DNA of 46,216 bases from an uncultured Clostridium sp. (GCA_948471035.1 CAOKRC010000009.1:1-46216); one strand, 5' to 3'. Shown: positions 8,036 through 17,285, counted from the first letter of the stretch. Translations and numbers: made by a program. Notes: a model not told the origin generated them from the sequence alone.

Positions 8036-9070
8036 TATTCCTCCTTATTCTTTAAGTTCTTTCTTCTAAGTTGTCCGGCATGCTGCATCTATATCTGAAC
8101 CTAATTCTCTTCTTACTGTAGCTACTATTCCATTATCATTTAAGTAATCTCTAAATTTTAAAATGTTTTCATTTGTAGATTTTGTGAATTTTCCATTTTC
8201 TATCTTGTTAATTGGTATAAGGTTTACATGGCATATCATTCCTTTTAACAATTTAACTAATCGTTTTGCATCTTCTATTGATTCGTTATTATCTTTTGCA
8301 AGTGCATATTCAAAAGAAATTCTTTTATTTGTTTTTTTTATATAGTACTTACAGGCTTTCATTAATTCTTCTATATTGTATGCATTATTTACAGGCATCA
8401 TTGTACTTCTTTGTTCATCTGTTGTTGCATGCAAAGATATAGATAATGTACATTGCATATCTTCATTTGCAAAATCATATATTTTAGGAACTATTCCACT
8501 TGTTGAAATGCTTATATGGCGTGCTCCTATGTTTAGTCCTTTTTGATTGTTTATTATTCTAACTGCATTTAATACATTATCATAATTATCAAAAGGCTCG
8601 CCTATTCCCATAAATACTATATTTGATATTTTAATCCCTGTATCTCTTTCTACTGCAAGTATTTGTTCTACAATTTCTCCAGATGTTAAACTTCTTACAA
8701 ACTGTATACCCGTAGATGCACAGAACTTACATCCCATTTTGCAACCAATTTGTGATGATACACATATAGTATATCCATGATGATAGCTCATTAATACAGT
8801 TTCAATAGCATTTCCGTCTAAAATATCAAATAAATATTTTTTTGTTCCATCACTAGATTCTTGTTTTTTTAATATGTTATATGTACACATCGAAAATTCT
8901 TGCTTTAGTTTATTTCGTAAATCCAATGATAAATTGCTCATTTCGTCAAAAGATGTAACATTTGATACATATAGCCATTTAAATACCTGTTCTGCTCTAT
9001 ATGCCTTTTCCCCTAAAGCTACAAATTCCTGCTTTAATTCCTCTAAGTTATAATCTTTTATGTTTTTCAT
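8035..9070 (-). CDS. rlmN: 23S rRNA/tRNA adenine-C2 methyltransferase RlmN, needs +1 shift
   Basis: A radical-SAM enzyme that methylates A2503 of 23S rRNA and A37 of some tRNAs. The cluster motif is CKMGCKFC. The conserved C-terminal DIDAACGQL holds the cysteine that forms the methyl-transfer adduct. Here the DNA reads GCA TGC CGG ACA ACT TAG. Without a shift the protein ends two residues after the CGG. Skipping one C at 8077 (codon 332) gives AACGQLRRKNLKNKEE and a stop that overlaps the stp ATG, 344 residues. The shift is subtle because both products are nearly full length, so a gene finder would accept the short form. It has a promoter at 9108-9136. Confidence 0.9.
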
Positions 9071-9107
9071 TGTTCTTCTTTCTTTTATTTATAATTTTCC
9101 TTATTAA

Positions 9108-9136
9108 CTTATATCATAAAGAGAATTTTTTTTCAA
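9108..9136 (-). promoter_or_regulatory. σA-type promoter for the rlmN-stp-prkC cluster
   Basis: TTGAAA (9131-9136), a 17-base spacer and TATAAG (9108-9113), 38 bases before the rlmN ATG. Confidence 0.65.
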
Positions 9137-9156
9137 TAGTTATGTTTAATTAAAGT

Positions 9157-9190
9157 AAAATGTTGAGAAAATAGTTATTCTCAACATTTT
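9157..9190 (-). terminator. Terminator after the pilin-like gene
   Basis: AAAATGTTGAGAA...TTCTCAACATTTT is a 13-bp stem with an eight-base loop, 14 bases past the stop of the leftward surface-protein gene. Confidence 0.85.
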
Positions 9191-9203
9191 AATCTATATT
9201 TAT

Positions 9204-10427
9204 TTAATTTACTAATTGTATTTCACAGATTTGTGCATTAGATTGTGTCCAACATTTAATTTTCACAACATTTTCGGGAATAGTAACAATAATATCAGTA
9301 GTTTTATTTTCACCAACATGAGCGAATTCCTCATCTGTTCCGTCTTCAAAAACCCACAAAACACCTCCATGACACCATGCATCATAATCACGTTTTAACA
9401 AAACTCTAATTCTTTTTCCTATTACTGATTGATCTACAGTTAAATAGCAAATACCTGTACCTGCAGTTGTTGCACTATAGTTCCACCCTGTTTCTTCGTT
9501 ACCATCATAGGCAACATCTGGAAGTCTATCTGCATAAATCTTAACATCCAAACTCGATTCAGCTAAAATATTTCCATTCTTTACAGATTTAGCTTTTATT
9601 GTTGATTCTTGAGTAACATTAAATGAACCAGTATATTTATTCCATGTTGTTCCATTATCTATACTATAATAATTCTCTAGTCCTGTTTTATTATCAAATA
9701 TTATTGTAGTTTCACCACTACTTACTATTCCACTCGATGTTAAAACTGGATACCCAAAATTTGATTTTATTATTGGTTCTGCTACTATTTCTTTTACATT
9801 TGTTATTTCTATACTTTCTACTGCCCTACCACCATTACTTCCTTTTGCTACAAATGTATAGGTTTTATTTTCTTTTACTTTATATTCAAATTCTGTTTCT
9901 TTAGTTTCAGTTCCATCTGGTTTTGTTACTAATTCTATTATTCCATCTTCTGTTGTTACTTTTACTCTTATTGTTACTTCTTCTACTATTTCTTCTGTAT
10001 CTTTCGTAAGTTCTATTTTTGGCTTTATTGCATCATTTTTTCCACCTATTGTAACTACATAATTTTCATCTATTGTAAAATAATAATCTTTATACTCTCC
10101 TTCTTCTAGTATCTCAATAGAATTGATTATTACTCCTATTTTTTGTAATTCCCATAAATCTTCTCTTGAAAATTCTTCTCCTTTTGCTATCTTTTTACTT
10201 TGTATATTTGCAATCTCTACTTCTAATTCTTCTTTTATCTGCGACTTTATATATTCTTCTCCTGCTTTTTTTGCTGTTTTAAATAATCCATTTTCTCCTA
10301 TTAATGCATTTATTGTTGCTCCTGCTAATATTAAAAGTATTATTATTGTTATTATTAGAGCTATTAATGTAATACCATTTTCTCTTACATATATTTTATT
10401 ATTCTTTTGCTTTTTCTTTTTGTACAT
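9204..10427 (-). CDS. Prepilin-like surface protein with Ig-like and carbohydrate-binding-like domains
   Basis: 407 residues. A basic leader ending RENG is followed by the hydrophobic core ITLIALIITIIILLILAGATI and GENGLFKTAKKAGEEY, the type IV prepilin-like N terminus typical of many gut Clostridia. The next 200 residues look like Ig/FN3-type β domains (EVTIRVKVTTEDGIIEL and similar). The last 100 residues (DVAYDGNEETGWNYSATTAG to CEIQLVN) look like a discoidin-like β-sandwich. No sortase motif is visible. It is probably exported and inserted or assembled by a pilus-type system. It shares its N-terminal design with the gene at 46023. No in-phase CGG. Monocistronic, with its own promoter and terminator. 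Confidence 0.75.
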   Translation of the reverse strand: MYKKKKQKNNKIYVRENGITLIALIITIIILLILAGATINALIGENGLFKTAKKAGEEYIKSQIKEELEVEIANIQSKKIAKGEEFSREDLWELQKIGVIINSIEILEEGEYKDYYFTIDENYVVTIGGKNDAIKPKIELTKDTEEIVEEVTIRVKVTTEDGIIELVTKPDGTETKETEFEYKVKENKTYTFVAKGSNGGRAVESIEITNVKEIVAEPIIKSNFGYPVLTSSGIVSSGETTIIFDNKTGLENYYSIDNGTTWNKYTGSFNVTQESTIKAKSVKNGNILAESSLDVKIYADRLPDVAYDGNEETGWNYSATTAGTGICYLTVDQSVIGKRIRVLLKRDYDAWCHGGVLWVFEDGTDEEFAHVGENKTTDIIVTIPENVVKIKCWTQSNAQICEIQLVN

Positions 10428-10498
10428 TGAATTTTCCTCCTTAGTATAGTATGAACATTTTTATATTTTATATACTTTAACAACTTTACTGTTTATAT

Positions 10499-10526
10499 TT
10501 TATATTGACTAGTATTATGTTGTCAA
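10499..10526 (-). promoter_or_regulatory. Promoter with overlapping inverted repeat
   Basis: TTGACA (10521-10526), a 16-base spacer and TATAAA (10499-10504), reading toward the pilin-like gene. ATTGAC...GTCAAT forms an inverted repeat across the promoter (about 10504-10527), a possible regulator site. Confidence 0.55.
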
Positions 10527-10622
10527 TATATGTTTTTAATTTAACAAAAAATATCGTAAATTTATATGTTTTGTTTGATATTTTTTCTTTACAATTATAT
10601 TGATTTCTTAAATGAAATAGAC

Positions 10623-10651
10623 AATTCCGTTAAAAAGTAAATAACGGAATT
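10623..10651. repeat. Inverted repeat in the divergent asd/pilin-like intergenic region
   Basis: AATTCCGTTA and TAACGGAATT are separated by nine bases. It lies between two diverging genes, so it is not an obvious terminator for either and may be an operator or the end of a small transcript. The rest of the 330-base gap (10428-10756) holds the pilin promoter and a TATAAT at 10692 that could serve asd. Confidence 0.5.
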
Positions 10652-10756
10652 TATTTTACTAAAAACTGTTCCTATATTTTACAAGTTATCATATAATAGA
10701 GATATGGAAAATATGACTATATTTTCTTTTATATAATCTACAAAGAGGTGACTCTT

Positions 10757-11767
10757 ATGGAAAATAAAAAATATAAACTTGCACTTGTTGGTGCTACTGG
10801 TCTTGTTGGAAGAACTGCTATTAAAGTTCTTGAAGAAAAAAATTTACCTATTTCAGAATATGTATTTTTTGCATCTTATAGGTCAGCTGGTTCTACTATT
10901 AATTTTATGGGAAAAGATTATACTGTTCGTGAACTAAAAAAAGATTCTTTTGATGAAAGTTTTGATTTTGCAATATTCTCTGCAGGCGGAGAGACTTCAA
11001 AGAAATTTTCTCCTATTGCTGCAAAAAAAGGCTGTGTGGTTGTTGATAATAGTAGTGCTTTTAGAATGGATAAAAATGTTCCTTTGGTTGTACCTGAAGT
11101 AAATCCTGAAGAAATAGAAACTAATCAAGGAATTATAGCAAATCCAAATTGTTCAACAATTCAAGCTGTCGTTGCTTTAAAACCACTAGATGATAAATAT
11201 AAAATTAAACGAATTGTTTATTCTACTTATCAAGCTGTTTCTGGTGCTGGGCAATCTGGTGTAGACGATTTGGAAAATGGTATGAAAGGATTACCAAATA
11301 AAAAGTTCCCTCATCCAATATTAAATAACTGCTTACCACATATAGATATTTTTTTAGATAATGGTTACACAAAAGAAGAAGAAAAAATGATAAATGAAAC
11401 AAGAAAAATCTTGAAAAAACCAGATTTAAAAATAACTGCAACTACTGTAAGAGTTCCAGTTGTAAACTCTCATAGTGAAAGCATTAACATAGAATTTGAA
11501 AATGATTTCGATTTGGAAGAATTAGTTAATACATTAAAAAATGCACCTGGTATTATTGTTCAAGATGATGTTAATAATAATGTATATCCTCTTGCAACAA
11601 ATGCAAATGGGCATGATAAAGTATATGTTGGAAGAATTCGTAGAGATTATAGTGTTGAAAGTGGAATCAATTTATGGGTTGTTGCAGATAATATAAGAAA
11701 AGGTGCTGCATCTAATGCTATACAAATTGTTGAAAAATTAATTGATATAATAGAAAAAACGATATAA
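10757..11767 (+). CDS. asd: Aspartate-semialdehyde dehydrogenase
   Basis: 336 residues. It reduces aspartyl phosphate to aspartate semialdehyde for lysine, threonine, methionine and diaminopimelate synthesis. The NADP loop GATGLVGRTAI is at the N terminus. The catalytic cysteine is in NPNCSTIQAV, and the substrate motifs GAGQSGVDDL and HSESINIEF are intact. Start: the ATG at 10757 follows AAAGAGGTG; an in-frame GTG at 10748 would lie within that site. The AGGCGGAGAG stretch contains CGG out of phase and is uninterrupted. It stands alone, without other lysine genes nearby, and is followed by a GC hairpin. Confidence 0.94.
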   Translation: MENKKYKLALVGATGLVGRTAIKVLEEKNLPISEYVFFASYRSAGSTINFMGKDYTVRELKKDSFDESFDFAIFSAGGETSKKFSPIAAKKGCVVVDNSSAFRMDKNVPLVVPEVNPEEIETNQGIIANPNCSTIQAVVALKPLDDKYKIKRIVYSTYQAVSGAGQSGVDDLENGMKGLPNKKFPHPILNNCLPHIDIFLDNGYTKEEEKMINETRKILKKPDLKITATTVRVPVVNSHSESINIEFENDFDLEELVNTLKNAPGIIVQDDVNNNVYPLATNANGHDKVYVGRIRRDYSVESGINLWVVADNIRKGAASNAIQIVEKLIDIIEKTI

Positions 11768-11770
11768 AAA

Positions 11771-11796
11771 AGGAGTTGGGCAAAAGCCCTTCTCCT
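11771..11796 (+). terminator. Hairpin after asd
   Basis: AGGAGTTGGGC-AAAA-GCCCTTCTCCT, a stem with a TT/TT mismatch. It ends in TCCTACA like the dispersed repeats and overlaps the stop of the leftward cupin gene. The T-run is poor. Confidence 0.55.
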
Positions 11797-12169
11797 ACAT
11801 TCTTTTGACGAACCGCAATACAGATTCGCCACTGGCAACATTTGTGCAAGAATGTGTTTCACCTTTTTTACAGATCATGGTTTGCCCAGGTCCATACACC
11901 ACGCCGTTAGATATAACCTTGCCCGCCAGAACCGTATATTCCTCTGAGTCTTTTTCATGGGCATGCACGCCTATCGTAGCAAAACGTTCCATTACGATTT
12001 TTCCAGCTTCATATACCCTAGTATCCGGATGCTTGACCTGGTCTGTATATACTGCACAGGAATAAAATCCGTTTTTCAGGTGCACTACAAGTCTTCTCCG
12101 TAGCTTGCCTTCATCAACGCCTCGATCCAAGCTTTCAATGAGTTCCATTGTTGTAGTGATTTTTTTCAT
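11795..12169 (-). CDS. Small cupin-domain protein, probably foreign
   Basis: 124 residues. A single double-stranded β-helix is suggested by HAHEKDSEEYTVLAGKVI, GPGQTMICKKGETH and an N-terminal VVHLKNGFYSCAVY. Small stand-alone cupins bind metal or small ligands; no substrate can be named. By eye the gene is close to half G+C, far above its neighbours, and uses codons rare here (CTG, GCC, GTG, CGA). It is also the only gene in the window with in-phase CGG read as arginine (12105-12103 in KLRRRL, and 11816-11814 near the end in VLRFVK). Both features suggest recent acquisition. If CGG is really a +1 shift signal in this cell, the protein would be truncated. Confidence 0.75.
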   Translation of the reverse strand: MKKITTTMELIESLDRGVDEGKLRRRLVVHLKNGFYSCAVYTDQVKHPDTRVYEAGKIVMERFATIGVHAHEKDSEEYTVLAGKVISNGVVYGPGQTMICKKGETHSCTNVASGESVLRFVKRM

Positions 12170-12267
12170 AGTGTTTTTCTCCTTCCATACTTAGGATTCT
12201 GTTTTTTAAAGATATTTATATTATATAACACTTTTCGTAAACTTGCAAGTATTATGTATAACTATCC

Positions 12268-12711
12268 CTATTCTTCTATATCATGACTATGTGCACAGCT
12301 TGTACATCCCACATTACATTTCTTTTCTAATTCACTGGTATCTTTTCCTATTTTCTTATAATAATCTAGTATTGCTGATTTTACTGCTTCTTCTGCAAGT
12401 ACTGAACAATGTAATTTCACAGGTGGAAGTCCATCTAATGCTTCTACTACCGCTTTATTTGAAAGTTCTAGTGCGTCAATCACTGATTTTCCTTTTATTA
12501 ATTCTGTTGCCATACTGCTTGTTGCAATTGCTGCTCCACAACCAAAAGTTTTAAATTTCACATCTACTATTATATTATTTTCTATTTTTAAATATATTTT
12601 CATTATATCTCCACAAACAGGGTTACCAACTTGTCCTACCCCATCTGCATTTTCTATTTCTCCAACATTTCTTGGATTTGTAAAATGATCTACTACTTTT
12701 TCTGAATACAT
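12268..12711 (-). CDS. iscU: Fe-S cluster scaffold protein IscU/NifU-like
   Basis: 147 residues. The three cluster-ligand cysteines are present in GNPVCGDIMK, TFGCGAAIATSS and LHCSVLAEEAV. The tail (CNVGCTSCAHSHDIEE) adds three more Cys and a His, seen in clostridial NifU-like proteins. It receives sulfur from the desulfurase encoded just upstream (iscS, 141 bases away across two GC-rich repeats). The start follows AAAGAGGTAG. No iscR, hscA or fdx is present, so this is the minimal clostridial two-gene system. Confidence 0.93.
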   Translation of the reverse strand: MYSEKVVDHFTNPRNVGEIENADGVGQVGNPVCGDIMKIYLKIENNIIVDVKFKTFGCGAAIATSSMATELIKGKSVIDALELSNKAVVEALDGLPPVKLHCSVLAEEAVKSAILDYYKKIGKDTSELEKKCNVGCTSCAHSHDIEE

Positions 12712-12741
12712 TATTACTACCTCTTTTCTTTTTATTCTTTT

Positions 12742-12766
12742 GGGCGTACACAGGACCTGCCCCTAC
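12742..12766. repeat. GC-rich palindromic repeat copy (iscS-iscU gap, 1)
   Basis: GGGCGTACACAGGACCTG followed by CCCCTACA. The AGGACCT centre is palindromic. A second copy follows 56 bases later. Confidence 0.8.
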
Positions 12767-12797
12767 ATATATTTGCATTTAATATTTCTTTCATTTT

Positions 12798-12823
12798 GGG
12801 CAGACACAGGGCCTGCCCCTACA
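12798..12823. repeat. GC-rich palindromic repeat copy (iscS-iscU gap, 2)
   Basis: GGGCAGACACAGGGCCTG followed by CCCCTACA, the consensus form. Ends pair as GGGCAG/CTGCCC around an AGGGCCT-type centre. Same orientation as the copy at 12742. Confidence 0.85.
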
Positions 12824-12851
12824 TATTTTATTATTAATCATTCTCTTTTGC

Positions 12852-14042
12852 CTAAGGCAAATCTTTATTTCCCTTTACAAAATCTTCATATAATGGTGAC
12901 ATATTTCTTAATCTTTCTACTACTTCTACTAATGTATTTACTAAGAAATCTATATCTTCTTTGGTATTTTCTTCTCCTATAGTTATTCTAAGTGATCCAT
13001 GTGCTATTTCATGAGGTAGTCCTATTGCAAGTAAAACATGTGATGGATCTAGAGAACCTGATGTACAGGCAGAACCACTTGATGCGCATATTCCTTTCAT
13101 ATCTAGGTTTAAAAGTAGAGATTCTCCTTCTATAAATCTAAATGAAATATTAGCATTTCCTGGAAGTCTTTTTGTTCTATGACCATTTAGTCTTACATAT
13201 GGTATCTTTTCTTCTACTTGTGATATATAATAATCTCTTAAATCTGTAAGTTTTTTATTATATTCATCAAAATTTTCATATGCAAGTTCAATTGCTTTTC
13301 CCATTCCTACAATTCCAGCAAGGTTTTCTGTCCCTGCACGTTTATTTCTTTCTTGATGCCCTCCATCTTGTATTTTATCAAACTTAACTCCTGTTCTTAC
13401 ATATAATGCTCCCATACCTTTTGGGCCATAAAATTTATGTGCTGACATTGAAAGTAAATCTATATTTAATTCATTTACATCTATTCTAACATTCCCAATT
13501 GCTTGAACTGCATCTGTATGAAAATATATATTGTGTTTTTTTGCAATTTCTCCTATTTCTTTGATAGGCTGTAATGTTCCAATTTCATTATTTGCAAACA
13601 TAACTGAAATTAATATTGTTTTATCTATAATAGCTTCTTCTAATTCTTTTAGGCTTATTAAACCTTCACTATCTACATTTAAATATGTTACATTAAATCC
13701 TTGTTTTTCTAAACTTTGGCATGTATGCAATACTGCTGGATGTTCTATTTTTGTAGTTATAATATGATTTCCTCTTTCTCTATTTGCATATGCTACACCT
13801 TTTATAGCTAAATTATCACTTTCACTTCCACAAGATGTAAAATAAATTTCTTTAGGTCCAGCTCCTATTGCATGTGCTACTTTATCTCTTGCATCTTCTA
13901 CTGCTTTTTTAGATTTTCTACCTATACTATAAATAGATGACGCATTTCCGAAATTTAATGTGAAATATGGAAGCATCTCTTTTACTACTTCTTCCTTAGT
14001 AGCAGTAGTTGCTGCATGGTCAAAATATCTTAATTTTTCCAT
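12852..14042 (-). CDS. iscS: Cysteine desulfurase (NifS/IscS family)
   Basis: 396 residues. A PLP enzyme that moves sulfur from cysteine to the IscU scaffold. The N terminus YFDHAATT binds PLP. SAHKFYGPKGMGAL carries the Schiff-base lysine. The catalytic cysteine sits in SSGSACTSGS. HTDAVQAIGN is the cofactor-contacting region. Start follows AAAAGAGG. A σA promoter (14081-14108) and the upstream ileS terminator make iscS the first gene of an iscS-iscU unit. Confidence 0.94.
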   Translation of the reverse strand: MEKLRYFDHAATTATKEEVVKEMLPYFTLNFGNASSIYSIGRKSKKAVEDARDKVAHAIGAGPKEIYFTSCGSESDNLAIKGVAYANRERGNHIITTKIEHPAVLHTCQSLEKQGFNVTYLNVDSEGLISLKELEEAIIDKTILISVMFANNEIGTLQPIKEIGEIAKKHNIYFHTDAVQAIGNVRIDVNELNIDLLSMSAHKFYGPKGMGALYVRTGVKFDKIQDGGHQERNKRAGTENLAGIVGMGKAIELAYENFDEYNKKLTDLRDYYISQVEEKIPYVRLNGHRTKRLPGNANISFRFIEGESLLLNLDMKGICASSGSACTSGSLDPSHVLLAIGLPHEIAHGSLRITIGEENTKEDIDFLVNTLVEVVERLRNMSPLYEDFVKGNKDLP

Positions 14043-14080
14043 TTGTTTACCTCTTTTCTTTTTTGTTAGCTTCGTCTAAC

Positions 14081-14108
14081 ATTTTACCACTATATTTTAT
14101 TTTGTCAA
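14081..14108 (-). promoter_or_regulatory. σA promoter for iscS-iscU
   Basis: TTGACA (14103-14108), a 16-base spacer, TAAAAT (14081-14086), about 39 bases ahead of the iscS ATG. Confidence 0.8.
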
Positions 14109-14170
14109 GTACTTTCTTAATATTATATGGAAAATTTTCAAAAAAATACTAAAATGGTAGAAGCCAAAGT

Positions 14171-14210
14171 AAAAGACCATAGGAACTATCACGTGTTCCT
14201 ATGGTCTTTT
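14171..14210 (-). terminator. ileS terminator
   Basis: A perfect 16-bp stem, AAAAGACCATAGGAAC paired with GTTCCTATGGTCTTTT, with an eight-base loop, starting nine bases after the ileS stop. Confidence 0.93.
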
Positions 14211-14218
14211 ATAGTATA

Positions 14219-16993
14219 CTATTTTAAATTTTCACTACATCTATGGCAGATTGTAGGATTTTCTTTATCCTCTCCAACTGTTTCAGAGTACATCCAACAT
14301 CTTTCACATTTTTCTCCTGGTGCTTGTTCTACTTTTACTCCAACTATAGAGTCTTTATCCGCTTCTTCTTTTCCTTCTCTAATTTCGACATCTGAAACTA
14401 TAAATATTTCCTTTAAAAGTTCTTCTTTTCCTTGAATAAATTCATAGTCCTTTCCATCTGCGAAAAGAATTACTTTTGCTGCAAGTGATAATCCTATTTC
14501 TTTATTTGCTCTTGCAATTTCAAGTTTTTTAGCTACTTCATCTTTTATTTTAATATATTTTGCCCACTTTTCTTCAAGTTCTTTATTATCATATTTAGGA
14601 TTTACCTTAGGATAATATGCAAGCATTACACTTTCAGCATTTTCTCCACTCTTGTGTGGCATAAACTTCCAAATTTCTTCTGCTGTATAACATATCATTG
14701 GTGCAAGTATTCTAACTAGACTTGATAATATTTCATACATTACAGTTTGTGCTGCTCTTCTTTCGATAGAATCAGTTTTTGCTGTGTATAATCTATCTTT
14801 TATTATATCTAGATAGAAAGCACTCATATCTACAACGCAGAATTGATTTAACGCATGATACGCATTGTGGAAATCATATACATCATAAGATTCAGTACAA
14901 TCTTTAATAAGTTTATTAAGTCTTGTAAGTGCCCATTTATCGATTTCTTGTAAATCTTCATATGCAACTGGTTTATTTACATCAAAATCACTTATATTTC
15001 CTAAAATATATCTTGCAGTATTACGTATTTTTCTATAAACTTCTGTTACTTGTTTTATTATATTTTTTGAACCACTTATATCTGATTTATAATCTGATGA
15101 TAATACCCATAACCTTAATACATCTGCTCCAGATTCGTTTATAACATCTTTTGGATCTATCCCATTTCCAAGACTCTTAGACATTTTTCTTCCTTGCTCA
15201 TCAATTGTATATCCATGTGTTATAACTTCTTTATAAGGTGCTTTCCCTTTTATTGCAATAGAAGTTAATATTGATGATTGGAACCATCCTCTGTATTGGT
15301 CACTTCCTTCTAGGTAAAGGTTAGCTTCTGGAAGACCACGCTCCGCAAGTACAGATTCATGTGTAGAACCAGAATCGAACCATACATCCATTATGTCTGT
15401 TTCTTTTTTAAATTCTGTACTACCACAATGAGAACATTTTGCACCTATTGGCATTAATTCTTTTTCAGATAATCCAAACCACGCATTTGAACCTTGTTCT
15501 TTAAATATATTTTGAACTTTTTCTAAGCTTTCAGGAGTTACATATTCTTTTTCACAATCTTTACAGTAGAATATTGGTATTGGTACCCCCCATGTTCTTT
15601 GACGAGATATACACCAATCGTTTCTGTCTTCAACCATTTTTGTTATTCTTTCTTCTCCCCAAGCAGGATACCATTTAACACCTTTTATTGCTTCTAGAGT
15701 TTCTTTTCTAAATCCATCAACAGATGCAAACCATTGGTTTGTTGCTCTATATATTACTGGATGTTTACATCTCCAACAATGTGGGTATGAGTGATTTACA
15801 ACTTCACTGGTTAGTAAATATCCATTTTCATCTAACCACTTTATTATTTCTTTATCTGATTTTGCATAATACATTCCAGAAAACTGTCCTGCTTCTTCTG
15901 TTTGATGTCCTTTTGAATTTACTGTTACTACTATATCTAATCCATTTTTCAATCCACAAAGGTAGTCTTCTTTACCATATCCAGGCGCTGTGTGTACTGC
16001 ACCTGTACCAGTACCTAATTCTACTAATATTGTATCATCACTTCCAAGTACTACTCTTGAAGTTCTATCTAAGAATGGATGCTTACATAGTACTCCCTCA
16101 AGTTTAGTTCCTTCAAATTCAGCTACTATTTTAAATTCTTCTATACCTGCTTTCTCCATAACGGTTTTAACAAGTTCAGTTGCTATTATTACTTTTTCTT
16201 TTCCTATATCTACTACTGAATATTTAAAATCTGGACCTATTGTTATTCCCATATTTCCAGGTAGTGTCCAAGGTGTTGTTGTCCAAATTACTATTGATGT
16301 ATCTTTTTCATCAAATAGTCCTTTAGCATCTACTACAGGGAATTTTACATATGCTGTATTTGAATTTACATCTTTATATTCAATTTCAGCTTCCGCAAGA
16401 GCTGTTTCACAGTCTGTACACCAGTATACTGGTTTTAATCCTTTATATATATATCCTTTTTTATACATATCTGCAAATACACCTATTTGTTTCGCTTCCA
16501 TTTGAGGTTGATATGTTATATATGGATTTTCCCAATCTCCTAATACGCCTAAACGTTTAAATCCTACTATTTGTTTATCTTTATAATCTTCAGTAAATTG
16601 TTTACAAGTATCTCTAAATGTATTTACTGGTATTTCATCTCTGTTTAATCCTAATTTCTCTATTGCCTTTTTTTCTGTTGGCATACCATGTGTATCAAAT
16701 CCTGGTACATATGGTGTATAGTATCCTTGTAAGTTTTTATATCTTACTATTGTATCTTTTAGAATTTTATTTAAAGCATGACCTAAATGTATTTCTCCGT
16801 TTGCATATGGAGGACCATCATGTAAAACAAATGGCTCTTTCCCTTCATTCTTTTTAAGCATTTTTTCATACAAACCATTTTCAAAAACTTCTTCTAATAT
16901 TTTTGGCTCATTTTCTGGTAGACTTGCTCTCATTGGAAAGTCTGTTTTTGGTAAGTTTAATGTTTTTCCATAATCTTTTTTTTCTTCACACAT
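14219..16993 (-). CDS. ileS: Isoleucyl-tRNA synthetase
   Basis: 924 residues, the usual bacterial length. It charges tRNA-Ile and edits valine. The HIGH-type motif is PPYANGEIHLGHAL and the KMSKS motif is GRKMSKSLGNG. WTTTPWTLPGN marks the editing domain. Two C-terminal zinc pairs are visible (CERCWMY and CHRCS). Several GCG GA and AAC GGA stretches give CGG out of phase without a frame break. Expression is controlled by the T-box leader directly upstream. Confidence 0.97.
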   Translation of the reverse strand: MCEEKKDYGKTLNLPKTDFPMRASLPENEPKILEEVFENGLYEKMLKKNEGKEPFVLHDGPPYANGEIHLGHALNKILKDTIVRYKNLQGYYTPYVPGFDTHGMPTEKKAIEKLGLNRDEIPVNTFRDTCKQFTEDYKDKQIVGFKRLGVLGDWENPYITYQPQMEAKQIGVFADMYKKGYIYKGLKPVYWCTDCETALAEAEIEYKDVNSNTAYVKFPVVDAKGLFDEKDTSIVIWTTTPWTLPGNMGITIGPDFKYSVVDIGKEKVIIATELVKTVMEKAGIEEFKIVAEFEGTKLEGVLCKHPFLDRTSRVVLGSDDTILVELGTGTGAVHTAPGYGKEDYLCGLKNGLDIVVTVNSKGHQTEEAGQFSGMYYAKSDKEIIKWLDENGYLLTSEVVNHSYPHCWRCKHPVIYRATNQWFASVDGFRKETLEAIKGVKWYPAWGEERITKMVEDRNDWCISRQRTWGVPIPIFYCKDCEKEYVTPESLEKVQNIFKEQGSNAWFGLSEKELMPIGAKCSHCGSTEFKKETDIMDVWFDSGSTHESVLAERGLPEANLYLEGSDQYRGWFQSSILTSIAIKGKAPYKEVITHGYTIDEQGRKMSKSLGNGIDPKDVINESGADVLRLWVLSSDYKSDISGSKNIIKQVTEVYRKIRNTARYILGNISDFDVNKPVAYEDLQEIDKWALTRLNKLIKDCTESYDVYDFHNAYHALNQFCVVDMSAFYLDIIKDRLYTAKTDSIERRAAQTVMYEILSSLVRILAPMICYTAEEIWKFMPHKSGENAESVMLAYYPKVNPKYDNKELEEKWAKYIKIKDEVAKKLEIARANKEIGLSLAAKVILFADGKDYEFIQGKEELLKEIFIVSDVEIREGKEEADKDSIVGVKVEQAPGEKCERCWMYSETVGEDKENPTICHRCSENLK

Positions 16994-17016
16994 ATATTTT
17001 CCTCCTTAATTTAATC

Positions 17017-17279
17017 AAAAAATCCATTCCATCCTATGTTATAGGACGAAATGGATATTATATTCCGCGGTACCACCTAATTTAGAAATAACACTAGCTA
17101 TTTCTCTCTTAATTGCTTTATAACGTAAGCTACACGATTTGTTCTACTTTTAATTTTCAAACAAATAACAAAAAGGTGATAACTTATAACTTATTATGCT
17201 ACTAGAATCACACCAACCTCTAGCTCTCTTTAGCTTTTACATTATTGTCTTGTCCTTTTTATGGTCTTTAATTATTATG
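17017..17279 (-). promoter_or_regulatory. T-box riboswitch leader of ileS
   Basis: The minus strand shows AAAGAGAGCTAGAGGTTGG and a later GGTGGTACCGCGG (17065-17077), the T-box core that pairs with uncharged tRNA. A terminator stem (ATCCATT...GGAATGGAT plus six T's, 17017-17056) overlaps it as the alternative structure. A likely specifier is ATC at 17178-17180 in GTTATCACC, an isoleucine codon; its exact register is inferred. Uncharged tRNA-Ile should favour read-through into ileS. Confidence 0.93.
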
Positions 17280-17285
17280 TACTTT

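Noticed and set aside
12736-12830. The GC-rich repeats as rho-independent terminators
   Set aside because: Most have no T-run and lie between genes that should be co-transcribed. Only the copy at 1609 looks like a working terminator.
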